Below the pieces are notes generated by a model, which saw nothing but the letters and a program-made list of their open reading frames with translations, was not told the DNA's origin and ran no database searches. From assembly GCF_029227915.1 (NCBI RefSeq), contig NC_079888.1, positions 9,657,001 to 9,717,000 on the forward strand: DNA of 60,000 nt. The letters are read 5' to 3'. How positions within the stretch are numbered: the first letter of the stretch is position 1; the number at the start of each line of letters is the position of its first letter. The translations under genes and the position numbers were made by a program. This DNA is from Hydractinia symbiolongicarpus (taxonomy: Eukaryota; Cnidaria; Hydrozoa; Anthoathecata; Hydractiniidae). This document shows positions 43,898 to 54,798 of the stretch, piece by piece.

Positions 43898-46577
43898 TGT
43901 AATATACAGTAATACACTGTAGTACTTAGTAATATGCCGTATTGTATACTGTAGTACTTAGTAATATGCCGTATTACTTTGTAGTATCCAGTAATACACT
44001 GTAATACCTTGTAGTATTCAGTAATACCCTGTAATACCTTGTAGTATTCAGTAATATACTGTAATGCCTTGTAGTATTCGGTAATACACTGTAATACCTA
44101 GTAGTATTCAGTAATATACTGTAATACCTTGTAGTATTCGGTAATACACTGTAATACTTTGTAGTATTCAGTAATACACTGTAATACCTTGTAGTATTCG
44201 GTAATACACTGTAATACCTTGTAGTATTCAGTAATATACTGTAATACCTTGTAGTATTCGGTAATACACTGTAATACTTTGTAGTATTCAGTAATACACT
44301 GTAATACCTTGTAGTATTCGGTAATACACTGTAATACTTTGTAGTATTCAGTAGTACACTGTAATACCTTGTAGTATTCAGTAATATACTGTAATGCCTT
44401 GTAGTATTCGGTAATACACTGTAATACCTTGTAGCATTCAGTAATATACTGTAATACCTTGTAGTATTCAGTAATATACTGTAATGCCTTGTAGTATTCG
44501 GTAATACACTGTAATACCTTGTAGTATTCAGTAATATACTGTAATACCTTGTAGTATTCGGTAATACACTGTAATACCTTGTAGTATTCAGTAATACACT
44601 GTAATACTTTGTAGTATTCAGTAATACTTTGTAGTATTTAGTAATACACTGTAATACCTTGTAGTATTCGGTAATATACTGTAATGCCTTGTAGTATTCG
44701 GTAATACACTGTAATACCTTGTAGTATTCAGTAATACACTGTAATACCTTGTAGTATTCAGTAATATACTGTAATGCCTTGTAGTATTCGGTAATACACT
44801 GTAATACCTTGTAGTATTCAGTAATATACTGTAATACCTTGTAGTATTCGGTAATACACTGTAATACCTTGTAGTATTCAGTAATACACTGTAATACTTT
44901 GTAGTATTCAGTAATACTTTGTAGTATTTAGTAATACACTGTAATACCTTGTAGTATTCGGTAATATACTGTAATGCCTTGTAGTATTCGGTAATACACT
45001 GTAATACCTTGTAGTATTCAGTAATACACTGTAATGCCTTGTAGTATTCGGTAATACACTGTAATACCTTGTAGTATTCAGTAATATACTGTAATACTTT
45101 GTAGTATTCGGTAATACACTGTAATACTTTGTAGTATTCAGTAGTACACTGTAATACCTTGTAGTATTCAGTAATATACTGTAATGCCTTGTAGTATTCG
45201 GTAATACACTGTAATACCTTGTAGTATTCAGTAATATACTGTAATACCTTGTAGTATTCGGTAATACACTGTAATACCTTGTAGTATTCAGTAATATACT
45301 GTAATACCTTGTAGTATTCGGTAATACACTGTAATACTTTGTAGTATTCAGTAGTACACTGTAATACCTTGTAGTATTCAGTAATATACTGTAATGCCTT
45401 GTAGTATTCGGTAATACACTGTAATACCTTGTAGTATTCAGTAATATACTGTAATACCTTGTAGTATTCGGTAATACACTGCAATACTTTGTAGTATTCA
45501 GTAATACACTGTAATACCTTGTAGTATTCAGTAATATACTGTAATACCTTGTAGTATTCAGTAATACACTGTAATACTTTGTAGTATTCAGTAATACTTT
45601 GTAGTATTTAGTAATACACTGTAATACCTTGTAGTATTCGGTAATATACTGTAATGCCTTGTAGTATTCGGTAATACACTGTAATACCTTGTAGTATTCA
45701 GTAATACACTGTAATACCTTGTAGTATTCAGTAATACACTGTAATACCTTGTAGTATTCAGTAATACACTGTAATGCCTTGTAGTATTTGGTAATACACT
45801 GTAATACCTTGTAGTATTCAGTAATACACTGTAATACTTTGTAGTATTCAGTAATACTTTGTAGTATTTAGTAATACACTGTAATACCTTGTAGTATTCG
45901 GTAATACACTGTAATGCCTTGTAGTATTCGGTAATACACTGTGATACCTTGTAGTATTCAGTAATACACTGTAATGCCTTGTAGTATTTGGTAATACACT
46001 GTAATTCCTTGTAGTATTCAGTAATACACTGTAATACTTTGTAGTATTCAGTAATACTTTGTAGTATTTAGTAATACACTGTAATACCTTGTAGTATTCA
46101 GTAATATACTGTAATACCTTGTAGTATTCGGTAATACACTGTAATACTTTGTAGTATTCAGTAATACACTGTAATACCTTGTAGTATTCGGTAATACACT
46201 GTAATACTTTGTAGTATTCAGTAGTACACTGTAATACCTTGTAGTATTCAGTAATATACTGTAATGCCTTGTAGTATTCGGTAATACACTGTAATACCTT
46301 GTAGTATTCAGTAATATACTGTAATACCTTGTAGTATTCGGTAATACTTTGTAGTATTTAGTAATACACTGTAATACCTTGTAGTATTCGGTAATATACT
46401 GTAATGCCTTGTAGTATTCGGTGATACACTGTAATACCTTGTAGTATTCAGTAATACACTGTAATACCTTGTAGTATTCAGTAATATACTGCAATGCCTT
46501 GTAGTATTCGGTAATACACTGTAATACCTTGTAGTATTTAGTAATATACTGTAATACCTTGTAGTATTCGGTAATAC
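43898..46577. repeat. 2.7-kb minisatellite with a 30-bp unit and higher-order structure
   Basis: About 89 units of a 30-bp repeat, GTAGTATTCAGTAATACACT plus GTAATACCTT, fill the block. Variants alternate: CAG or CGG at the centre, TACACT or TATACT, ACC, ACT or GCC near the end. A shortened 20-bp unit (GTAGTATTCAGTAATACTTT) followed by a GTAGTATTTA unit recurs near 44611, 44901, 45581, 45841 and 46041. Because 30 is a multiple of 3 and no stop occurs on the minus strand, long frames repeating ITEYYKVLQC appear there (44618-45484, 46048-46494); they are repeat artefacts. Each unit holds a small dyad, GTATT-N4-AATAC. Confidence 0.95.
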
Positions 46578-49491
46578 AATAATAGTATATGTTATATGGA
46601 TTATTAAAACTTTAAACACGGTTGCTATTGCCCGCTATGACGTAAGTTGTAACCAATGACATGCCGCCCTTTACCTGGGTAATAAAGCTATATATGGGAC
46701 TTTTCTGTCATTTGTATTTGGATGTCCAGTGTGATATTTAAGATGATTTAAGTTTGTTGTTTTTGTCCTCAGTGATCATACATTTTCCCCCGCCATTAGC
46801 TTGACTTTCGTGTAAGTCACTAGTCGAAAACCAACAACCGTTGCAAAGAGGCTACAATAAACACTCGACGACAGCATGTTGAATAAACAGTGGTACTCTG
46901 TAGTTTGACAAATCATTAGTATTATCCCTATTGTTTTTGTTTGATTTTTTATATTTTCAAATATCTATACGCCAATAAGATGAACACTACTGCGTTACCT
47001 AAATTAGACCAAAGCTAAGTTGTTTATTTTTGAGCTTCAAAGATTATCTTTAATTTTGTAAACTTTGGGACGACAATATTTCTAATTGGGAATTTTTAAC
47101 ATCAATATGCGTGTGGCGTGGTGGAATGCAGAGGCAAGGGGGGGTTGCGGGATTCCTACAATTTCGTATCCTGATACTATAATATGCACTAATCATTGCT
47201 CCCCATGTTAGGATATATATAACTTGCTTCAGAGGTCCTGCAGTGTTTAATACTGGCTCTAATATTCCTTGACGGTGTTCTTGTAAGTCGAAATATCGAA
47301 GTTTTTTTCGTGCATTCTTATCACCCTAATTTTTTAAAAAATGTTGCAGATTAAAACAAAATAATACCAATACACCAATTCATAACAAAACAATTACATT
47401 TCCCGTTGTAAAAACCGGCGTATAAAAAAAAATTCCGACGAAATAGAATCTCTTTAGAAAATTTTTAGGCGATGTTTTATAGAACTGGAGTGTTGCACTA
47501 ACTAATCGTTCATAATCTACACTTTGTGCTAAAAATGCATGAAGTATAAACTAGTATATAAATAACTAGCTGTATTACACTTACGTTTAGAAAGCGTTAT
47601 ACTATTTGACAGCCTGAGCGCTAATGAGAGGGTGGAAGGGAAGCGGAAAAGAAAATGAGATAAAAGACGTGCTGAATTACCTCCTTTTTTTTACTGCGTT
47701 ATATTAAAATAGCAAGTGGTAACAAACTATAAAATGTCGTGCTTCTTTGTTTTGTTTAATAACTTTTTGTGTCTAGTAGCATGATTCGGACAAATACGTT
47801 AAGCGTTTTAATAAATGTAGTTTACATCTTATGTAATTTTGGAGATATCGTAGATATATATTACGTTAATTATGCTGAACCTTATTAAGTGCACAATTTG
47901 TCAAGGCTGTTATTGGTCGAAAAACAAAAAGGACATATATAAAATCACTGTTTTGTCTAGAAAGTGTTTAAAATTTAGAACGATATCTTTTTTATTTGAA
48001 CTTACTTTTGTTTTGTAGTGTTGAAGTGTTTTATTTTCTTTCTATTTTGCTTATTTACAAAGGTTTATTATTTTTTTTATTTTACTAAACATTTTTTACA
48101 ATTACTTGGCAGAAATATTTCACAGTCCTAAAGGTTCTGGACTGATATGTAGCTCTGCCAAAATTGTTTAAAAGCACAATGTATATATGTTAGAAATCAG
48201 ATTATATTTGTATCAGTTATTTTTCTGTTTATGTCTTTCTCCATGAAGTATTAACGAAAGTTCAAGAGACTCGAGAAAGTGATTTGATAAAATGAATGCT
48301 GGAGTTATCAACTGTATTGTTAACAGGCCCCAGAATAATCTGAGGCGTTTTGTACGTTAAATGACTTGGGACTGGGTCAATTTTAGCAAAAAATGGGAAA
48401 ATAAAAATATCTTTTTCTCTCAGTACTTTCAGAAATGTTAACAACGTGTATGAGCTGGTCCTACCTACACCATATTTTATAACCAAAAACGTCGCCCAAG
48501 ATTGTAGGTTTGGCATTATCATGACTATTGATTGAGCGTTGTTCAAGTCAGTTCAGCCAGTTTTAATATCAATTCTCTAGTTAACTGACGTCAAAGATTA
48601 AATCTTTTTAAAACAAAATTAAGCCTGCAAAGGAATAGCGGCGGAGTGGATTATTTCAATGCTAAGAAAGCAGAAAGGTTTAAAGCCAGTCAACTTTCAG
48701 GAACAAAAAATTTTAAAAACAAAATAATTAGCAGATATTTAATCAAATTTCAGTATTTTTATTGCTTTTTTCCGATTTGTTTGATTTTAAGTGGAAATCC
48801 ACCTTAACGGAAATGGTTTTTATATTCTTATGTGGTTAAGTTTTTCTGTGATTGGTTAATGTGCACGAAATATACTACGGAAAAACGAGTGTAAGTTGCA
48901 CCTATTTTTCAATGCCATACTCCAGAAAGGTTACACTTTATAATTTGCTGAATATCGAGCAAAATGACAATTTGTAGAGAAATTCATTCCAAAATTTTTT
49001 ACTCAAAACATTATTATATAAAACAGACAAACGTTCGCGGTAATGGGAAACAAAGGTCAAACTTTTTTTTTTATTTTCTTCACTTAAAATGAAGTATGAT
49101 GTGACATGACAGACATGTTTTTATTATTTATTTTTACTCTAATGTTGACTAGAAGCAATTTAAAGTTTCAATGGTTATGATGTCATAGTTGCGTTAGGCT
49201 ATACTCATAGTTAGTATGTAGGTCAGATCAAACAAAATTCAGTAAACCTAACAGATTATTGGAAACTTTGATATCTTACCCTGAGGCATATTTATACATA
49301 ATAAATTGCTAACATACATGTAACAGTAGAAACCTCTGTTCTCCTATAAAGAGCCTTTGAGACTCCTATAGTGAGATTTTTTAGTTCACAAAAAAACACA
49401 TTAAAAGAGACCTACGTTTATCAAGATCTATGTTTAGATTCAGGATCTTTTTCAGATCATTCGCGTTTTTCTTCTCCCTTTTTATTAACTT

Positions 49492-49552
49492 ATTTTTAGG
49501 GGATTACCGTAACATAGCCCATCATCAACCCCGCGCACACGATCCCCTAAAT
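49492..49552. repeat. short inverted repeat ATTTTTAGGGGAT / ATCCCCTAAAT
   Basis: TTTAGGGGAT at the left is matched by ATCCCCTAAA about 37 bp on. The arms resemble the TTTAGGGGA part of the perfect hairpin at 31553, which may point to one small element family. Confidence 0.6.
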
Positions 49553-49949
49553 GTAAAGGAATGTCAAGAACCGTAATAATTTAATATTTGGATTGAAACA
49601 TTTAATAACTTATGAAATATTTATAGCCATTTTTTGCTATGGGCTGGCTTTCTTTTAGGGCTCATTTTGAGAGCGCGCTACAATGAAATTGATTACCCTT
49701 AGTAAATAATTAACGTATAGCGTCAGAAAGATTTTACACAAACAGAAAAACCTCTTCAAAATTTGTTATTGTTAACCTGACATATCCAACTTCAAGAAAT
49801 AACCAGGAAGGAGATCTGGAAATAAAAAAGAAAAGTTGTTTTTTCTAAAAATACTAAATTAGAGTTTTTAACTTTCAATTTAAGTTTTTAATTTTAATAC
49901 CTTTTTTAATTGCGATAGCGCGATGGTTTGGTTTCGGCTCAGCCCTACG

Positions 49950-50100
49950 GCATTCAAAAGTCACATTAATAAAGTTATTTTAAGATAACAAGTGCTATCT
50001 TAAGATAACTCTATTAATGTGATTTCGGAATGCGTGTATATTCACATAAATGTCTTGATTGTAAGATAACTCGAGTTATTTTAAGATAACATAAATGTGA
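49950..50100. mobile_element. two adjacent palindromic elements built on TTATCTTA/TAAGATAA
   Basis: The first (49950-50033) has 38-bp arms from GCATTC to AAGATA, with about five mismatches and an 8-base loop. It carries TCACATTAAT and ATTAATGTGA inside. The second (50042-50100) is bounded by TCACAT and ATGTGA and centred on ATAACTCGAGTTAT. The shared motifs suggest one foldback element or a nested insertion. No coding capacity. Confidence 0.7.
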
Positions 50101-50837
50101 TAATTCTATCTTTTCTAATGCGCATATGTGTAAATGAACGTTGCTTAGGGTGCGGATACGTAAAGTAGCTCACAAAACAACAGCCTACATGAATTTCCGG
50201 CCGTATTGACATTTATTTTGATACGTCATTTGTATTGTCCTTGTGGTGTCGCGTATGTGCTCTGCTGTAGAGTTCGCTCTGCGGTGGAGAACAAGATGCA
50301 TTTTGTTAGTTTTGTGTTGTGATGTATTGTCCCGTGTTAATTATGTAAAGAGAATAATTGTAATTTTGGTACTATTTTTAGTTAAATTTTCTGCACATCT
50401 TGCACATCTTTTTTCTGCGCATTCAGTCTTCAACATGTAATGACAGAGTCGAACATACATTTTTGTATAAAATTTGCTGTTGAGTGAAATTTTTCTTTCA
50501 TACATCACAGGAGTTGTCCTGTATCTCAGCGTCTGTTTTAGTTGTTTTCTCTCACATGTAGTTGGCTTGGCTTACGCCACTATATATCTAGTAAGTGTTT
50601 ATTTCTTATTATATTTTATGTCATCTTACATGTGTAATTTGTTGCTTAAATTTCGTCTTGTAATTTTGTCGTTTAGCGAGTAAAAATAGTTAACTCAGTT
50701 GAAATCGTGTAAGCACCTACACTAGTCGATAAGGCCCGCAGAAAAATCTACTTAGTATATACACAAAAAAAAAATTTTCCCCGTGTTTCCCCGTCGCCTT
50801 TATTGAGTAGAGCTTAAAACGCTGCTGAAAATAAATG

Positions 50838-50892
50838 TATACAGTATTCTCTTCAATTAGCGGACACTTAATTAACGGACACTCGAGCGGAC
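50838..50892 (+). mobile_element. pogo/Tigger-like transposon terminus
   Basis: CAGTATTCTCTTCAATTAGC followed by GGACACTTAATTAACGGACA resembles the ends of pogo-type elements, which commonly read CAGT...ATTAACGGACAC and are flanked by TA, as here. A related CAATTAGCGTACAA lies at 50937. I did not find a convincing opposite end; a weak AGTCCGTTAACTATAAACC occurs near 51761. Confidence 0.45.
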
Positions 50893-50988
50893 AAATTTTT
50901 TTGCACGAAATGGCAACTATAGGCTTTTTTTCTCTCCAATTAGCGTACAATCCAAAAAATTAGAGATAAGCATTTAATTTTAAAATAT

Positions 50989-51411
50989 CTATTTTAAACA
51001 CTTTAAAACTTTACAGGAAATGTCTGCTTTTACAGTCTCAATCTTCTTCGCAAACCAGTCAATCAATTTTTCTTGTCCATAAAACTTATACACAACTGGT
51101 ATTTCCAGACCATATCCACCTCCACGATTAACTCTCTTTCCACAAACCTAAGCTGTAATCGAAGTGTTCGAGACTTTCAAGAACATGAAAAATATTTTTG
51201 ATATGTTTTGTGGCATGTGTACAACAATGCTTTCGTTTTGTAAAGAATCAGTTCTTATTATTGCTATTGCATTTCCGTCCACTTCGTTAGATGGCTCATG
51301 CCTGAATTGTAACAGCTCCCTGTAATAGTACTCATTCCAATCCTTTTCGATGAGTATGGGTATGTTGACCTCAATATCTATGTTAAACGACAGTTTGAGC
51401 GTTAAATGCAG
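50989..51411 (-). pseudogene. HIRAN-like domain protein, disrupted by one in-frame stop
   Basis: The minus-strand frame is open for 140 codons except for one TAG at 51148-51150. Before the stop it reads NIPILIEKDWNEYYYRELL, then FRHEPSNEVDGNAIAI and VVHMPQNISKIFFMFL. After it: VCGKRVNRGGGYGLEIPVVY and KFYGQEKLIDWFAKK. The pattern of an Arg-Glu-Pro loop, N-x2-D-x2-AIAI and a V-x-H-x-P segment fits a HIRAN-type fold. A conserved GLE(I/V)P tail is known to me from multicopy invertebrate proteins that travel with transposons. Only the stop separates the two halves, so the copy is a young pseudogene, or the stop is a sequencing error. It lies beside the pogo-like end at 50838. Confidence 0.55.
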
Positions 51412-52847
51412 TTAAACCCTGCCATTCATCTAGTGATTAGTGCAGATATACGTTATACTAAAACTCTGTTGAGTTGTTATAGAAAGAAGTTTTCTGCAAG
51501 TGCGATTCAAATAAAATTGAGTTATTTATAAGACATTGAATGCCAGTTGGATCACTTAAACCGTCACACATCATGGCGGAGTGCTTTATTCAGATGTACT
51601 GTACCCCCTACCTGAACATATATTTTAAAATCTCACAAGTAGCGGTGAAAAAAGCACGAAATAACTACACCATATTAAAACCTTTTCCAGCAGGATTAGC
51701 CACCAAACATTTTCTATTTTGCAAAACGTTGTCACGATGGCTCAAGACACATAAAAACTAGTCCGTTAACTATAAACCCAACATACATTTTAAAAATCAG
51801 GGAACATTTTTTTGTTTTTTTTAAGAAAAAATACAGAATTTATGTCAATATTTCTTTGTGTATCAAAGCTACATTGGCCAAACATGCGTTTCCTACTGAT
51901 CACAGTGTTTGTATTCCGTGAATTATGTTTAGCATGGGTAAAATTCATGGTATTGTTGTTTAAAAAAATTGTCAAATTAAGTCCACTTGAGATATTTGAA
52001 CTAAGTCTGTCTACAAAAAACAGTTATTCACATTAATTAATCAGCTCAAAAAATATCTGCAAACTAATTACAGACGATGTGGCATCCACAAAAAAAAATA
52101 GTCCACATGGAATTTAATTCATGTGAAACGTAATTCAGTGGTTCTATATTGTTATCCATTAACATCTTAGCTTTAACTGATTAACTGTACAGAGTCAAGC
52201 ATGGTATTCCAATATTCCCGCATATACTTAATGAAAATCATACTATATATCACAAAACTTTGTTAAAATTTAATTGAAATAGAGTTCTCTAATAGTCTGG
52301 ATGTAATACAATTTTCTCAATGAATGTGTAGTCTACGAAGTCTGTTATTTCTTTTTGTCTTTTTGTGACCATGTCAACAGAATTGAAAACATTGTTTGGA
52401 TTTTTATAAAGCAATAAGGAAAAAAGAATCAACAAGCATTGCAGTTAGTGAGTGACATACATCGCTACTTTTTGGCCACAATGGACCAGTGTCAGTGTTG
52501 CAAGTATTTGATTGTGCGTCAAAACCAATACATATGTGTTCAGGCTGAAAATATAATCAACAAGTCACCAAGCCCAAAAAATACCGTCAATGAAGAAACT
52601 TTATGAAATTCCTGAAACTTGTACTTGAAAAGAGCAATTGGCTTTTAAAAATTGATTCTGGACCTATTTGTATTCATGAAAACGGCACACAGTTATAACC
52701 TATGGTATAAAGCTAATAGCACTAGTGGAACAAATACTCCACATAAATGTTTTTCTTTTTGATTCAGCCTAAAAAACAGCAAAAATGCAATGTGTACCAA
52801 CTAGGATTTTTCTATATAAAAATTTTTTTTCAATTAAGAACAACGAG

Positions 52848-53043
52848 TTTCCATTCATTACTATCTGCATGCATGAATAGATGGGTTTTTTTATTTATAT
52901 ATTTCCAGCATTAAAAAAAAATTATTTGAGGAAACTTCTTAAATGTTTCCATTCATTACTATTTGCATATATATAAATGTTTTTATATTTCTTATTTTTG
53001 CAACGTTAAAAATAATTATTTGAGGAAATTTCTTAAATGTTTG
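52848..53043 (+). repeat. two-copy tandem repeat, period 98 bp
   Basis: TTTCCATTCATTACTATCTG opens the first unit at 52848 and, with one change, the second at 52946. Both end ATTATTTGAGGAAA-TTCTTAAATG. No further function visible. Confidence 0.85.
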
Positions 53044-54004
53044 TTAAACTTTCACACAACTGTTTAAAAAGTTATGCAGACTTTTACTTTGGACTAAAAC
53101 GTTCTTTTACTTTATATTTTTATTGTACATGAAGCAGAGACCAGTGTCCTTCTAGGGTTATTAAGAAATATTTACGTTATATTTAGGTTAAATCTTGGCA
53201 TTCATTTTTTTGCTTTGCTAAATTGTATTTTTGGTAATATAGAACAGACAGCCAATTACTGATATGAAAAATCGTAAGAATAATATTAAACGAAGATCCA
53301 TACAATGTAAATGTAAGTCCTTGCTTTTTTATTGCTGTAGACTCCTCAAATAGAAATATGTGAACACATCTTTTAGAATACTATTAGACCTCTATGTATT
53401 GTCTGCAAATTCCGGAGAATTGCTTCAATATTTTATTGTTTTGTGTTTTGTTTTTTAGTGGAGAAACTGATTACATTACAACGAACGAGTGAATGATCAG
53501 TGAAAAACAATCTAAGAAATGTATGGATGCTGAGTCGTTTACAACACATGTAAAAAAGTGCGCCAAATATAATTTTTTTAAAAAAATCTGCCGAATTTAT
53601 GGATACTGTGTCGTTGATAGCAAGCACAAACTGTGTATTTGCTTTCCCCTCTTGAAAATTTTAGCGAATGTGTGCATAAGAGTTCTGTAACCATGGAACC
53701 AATATACGTCTTATGTGCCTTTAACAGAACACTGTGTGGTGAAAATCAATATAAGAATTGGGTCAATGCTGTGGCGGTTTCACGCGCTGTTAGTAAAAGT
53801 ATGGATGCTGTTTCTAACAAAACATTATAATCAATGCAAAATGTTATTTTTACATTTGTTAATGCTCGGGAACTGCAATCTTTCTAAAAAGAGTATGAAT
53901 GTCATGTCAAGCAAAAAAGGTGTACTAAGCTATGTTGTGGAAATCATTGCAGCAAATATAAGGTCGTGTTCCCATAAGTTCTTAAAAAGATGATGGATTT
54001 AGTG

Positions 54005-54070
54005 CAGCTCTGTCGGTAGAGCGTTTGAATCATCTCCTCTACTTGAGATTATAAGTTCAATGTCCCCCCA
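54005..54070 (+). mobile_element. tRNA-derived SINE-like fragment
   Basis: CAGCTCTGTCGGTAGAGCG matches an A box with paired D-arm (GCTC/GAGC), and AAGTTCAATGTCC a B box. The ends do not pair into an acceptor stem, so a SINE head or tRNA pseudogene is more likely than a working tRNA. Confidence 0.5.
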
Positions 54071-54798
54071 TTGTCTAGTTAGTTTGTCATTTCATAAAGA
54101 TTTTTGTAGCAATGGGAGCTAAACACTGGAAACCTGGTCCATCCTGAAATCCATTGAGCACAGACCACATTAAATATAAATCACCATCAGTGGTTTGAGG
54201 CAGAATTGTAAGAGAATTTACATACTGGATGGTTCTTTTGTTATGAAAGTTTTTTTGCAGTACCTTTAATGACTAAGGTGTCTTTTTATGCCACTACCTG
54301 TACACATGATAGAGCTTAAAAGTACTGCCAAACTCTTTTTCCATGTATTGGAATAAAATGTTAGTGTTGATCATGTTGTTGTTATTTGTTTCTTTACAAT
54401 ACATATTATGACTGCTAGGTGATATATTTCTCTGTTTGCTATTACTTTTCCTAAAATTCATAGTTTCCAAATTAATTGTATTCATTTCCAAAGTTTTTTC
54501 GTGTAACATTTCTGTGATCTAATAGCAAGATTCTTAAAGATTAATTGTTTTTTAGTGAAGAAACTGATTATTGAAATCCACTAGCTGTTACTGTTTTGCC
54601 AATTTATATAACCAAAAATTGCAGCAAGCTCAACTGACATCCAGTTATACAATGGCAAGTGCCTTAGCACAAGCAGATCGATATTAACAAATATGTTCTT
54701 GCTTAATTAGTCTTATATATTAATTCGGTATATAACTTCACAATAAAAATAAATACGAGAAGTTTGATTGATGATGACATTTTTTATTTTATTTTAAC

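Larger units (their letters stand above)
46578..50988. other. intergenic region without recognised genes
   Basis: Small open frames only, none resembling a known protein. Visible structures are a promoter- or LTR-like stretch (46640-46900) with TATATATGG and two AATAAA motifs, a CCAAT/TATA-like pair near 47910-47945, a small inverted repeat at 49492-49552, palindromes at 49950-50100 and a pogo-like terminus near 50838. Confidence 0.4.
51412..54798. other. intergenic region with minor repeats
   Basis: No gene recognised. It includes a two-copy 98-bp tandem repeat (52848-53043) and a tRNA-like SINE head (54005-54070). Between 53490 and 53990 short frames repeat a K(S/C)MD-type motif but contain stops and match nothing known. 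Confidence 0.4.

Noticed and set aside
44618-46619. Long minus-strand open frames of 100-288 codons repeating ITEYYKVLQC
   Set aside because: They are the 30-bp minisatellite read in frame; several frames are open at once, which is expected for a stop-free unit of length divisible by three.
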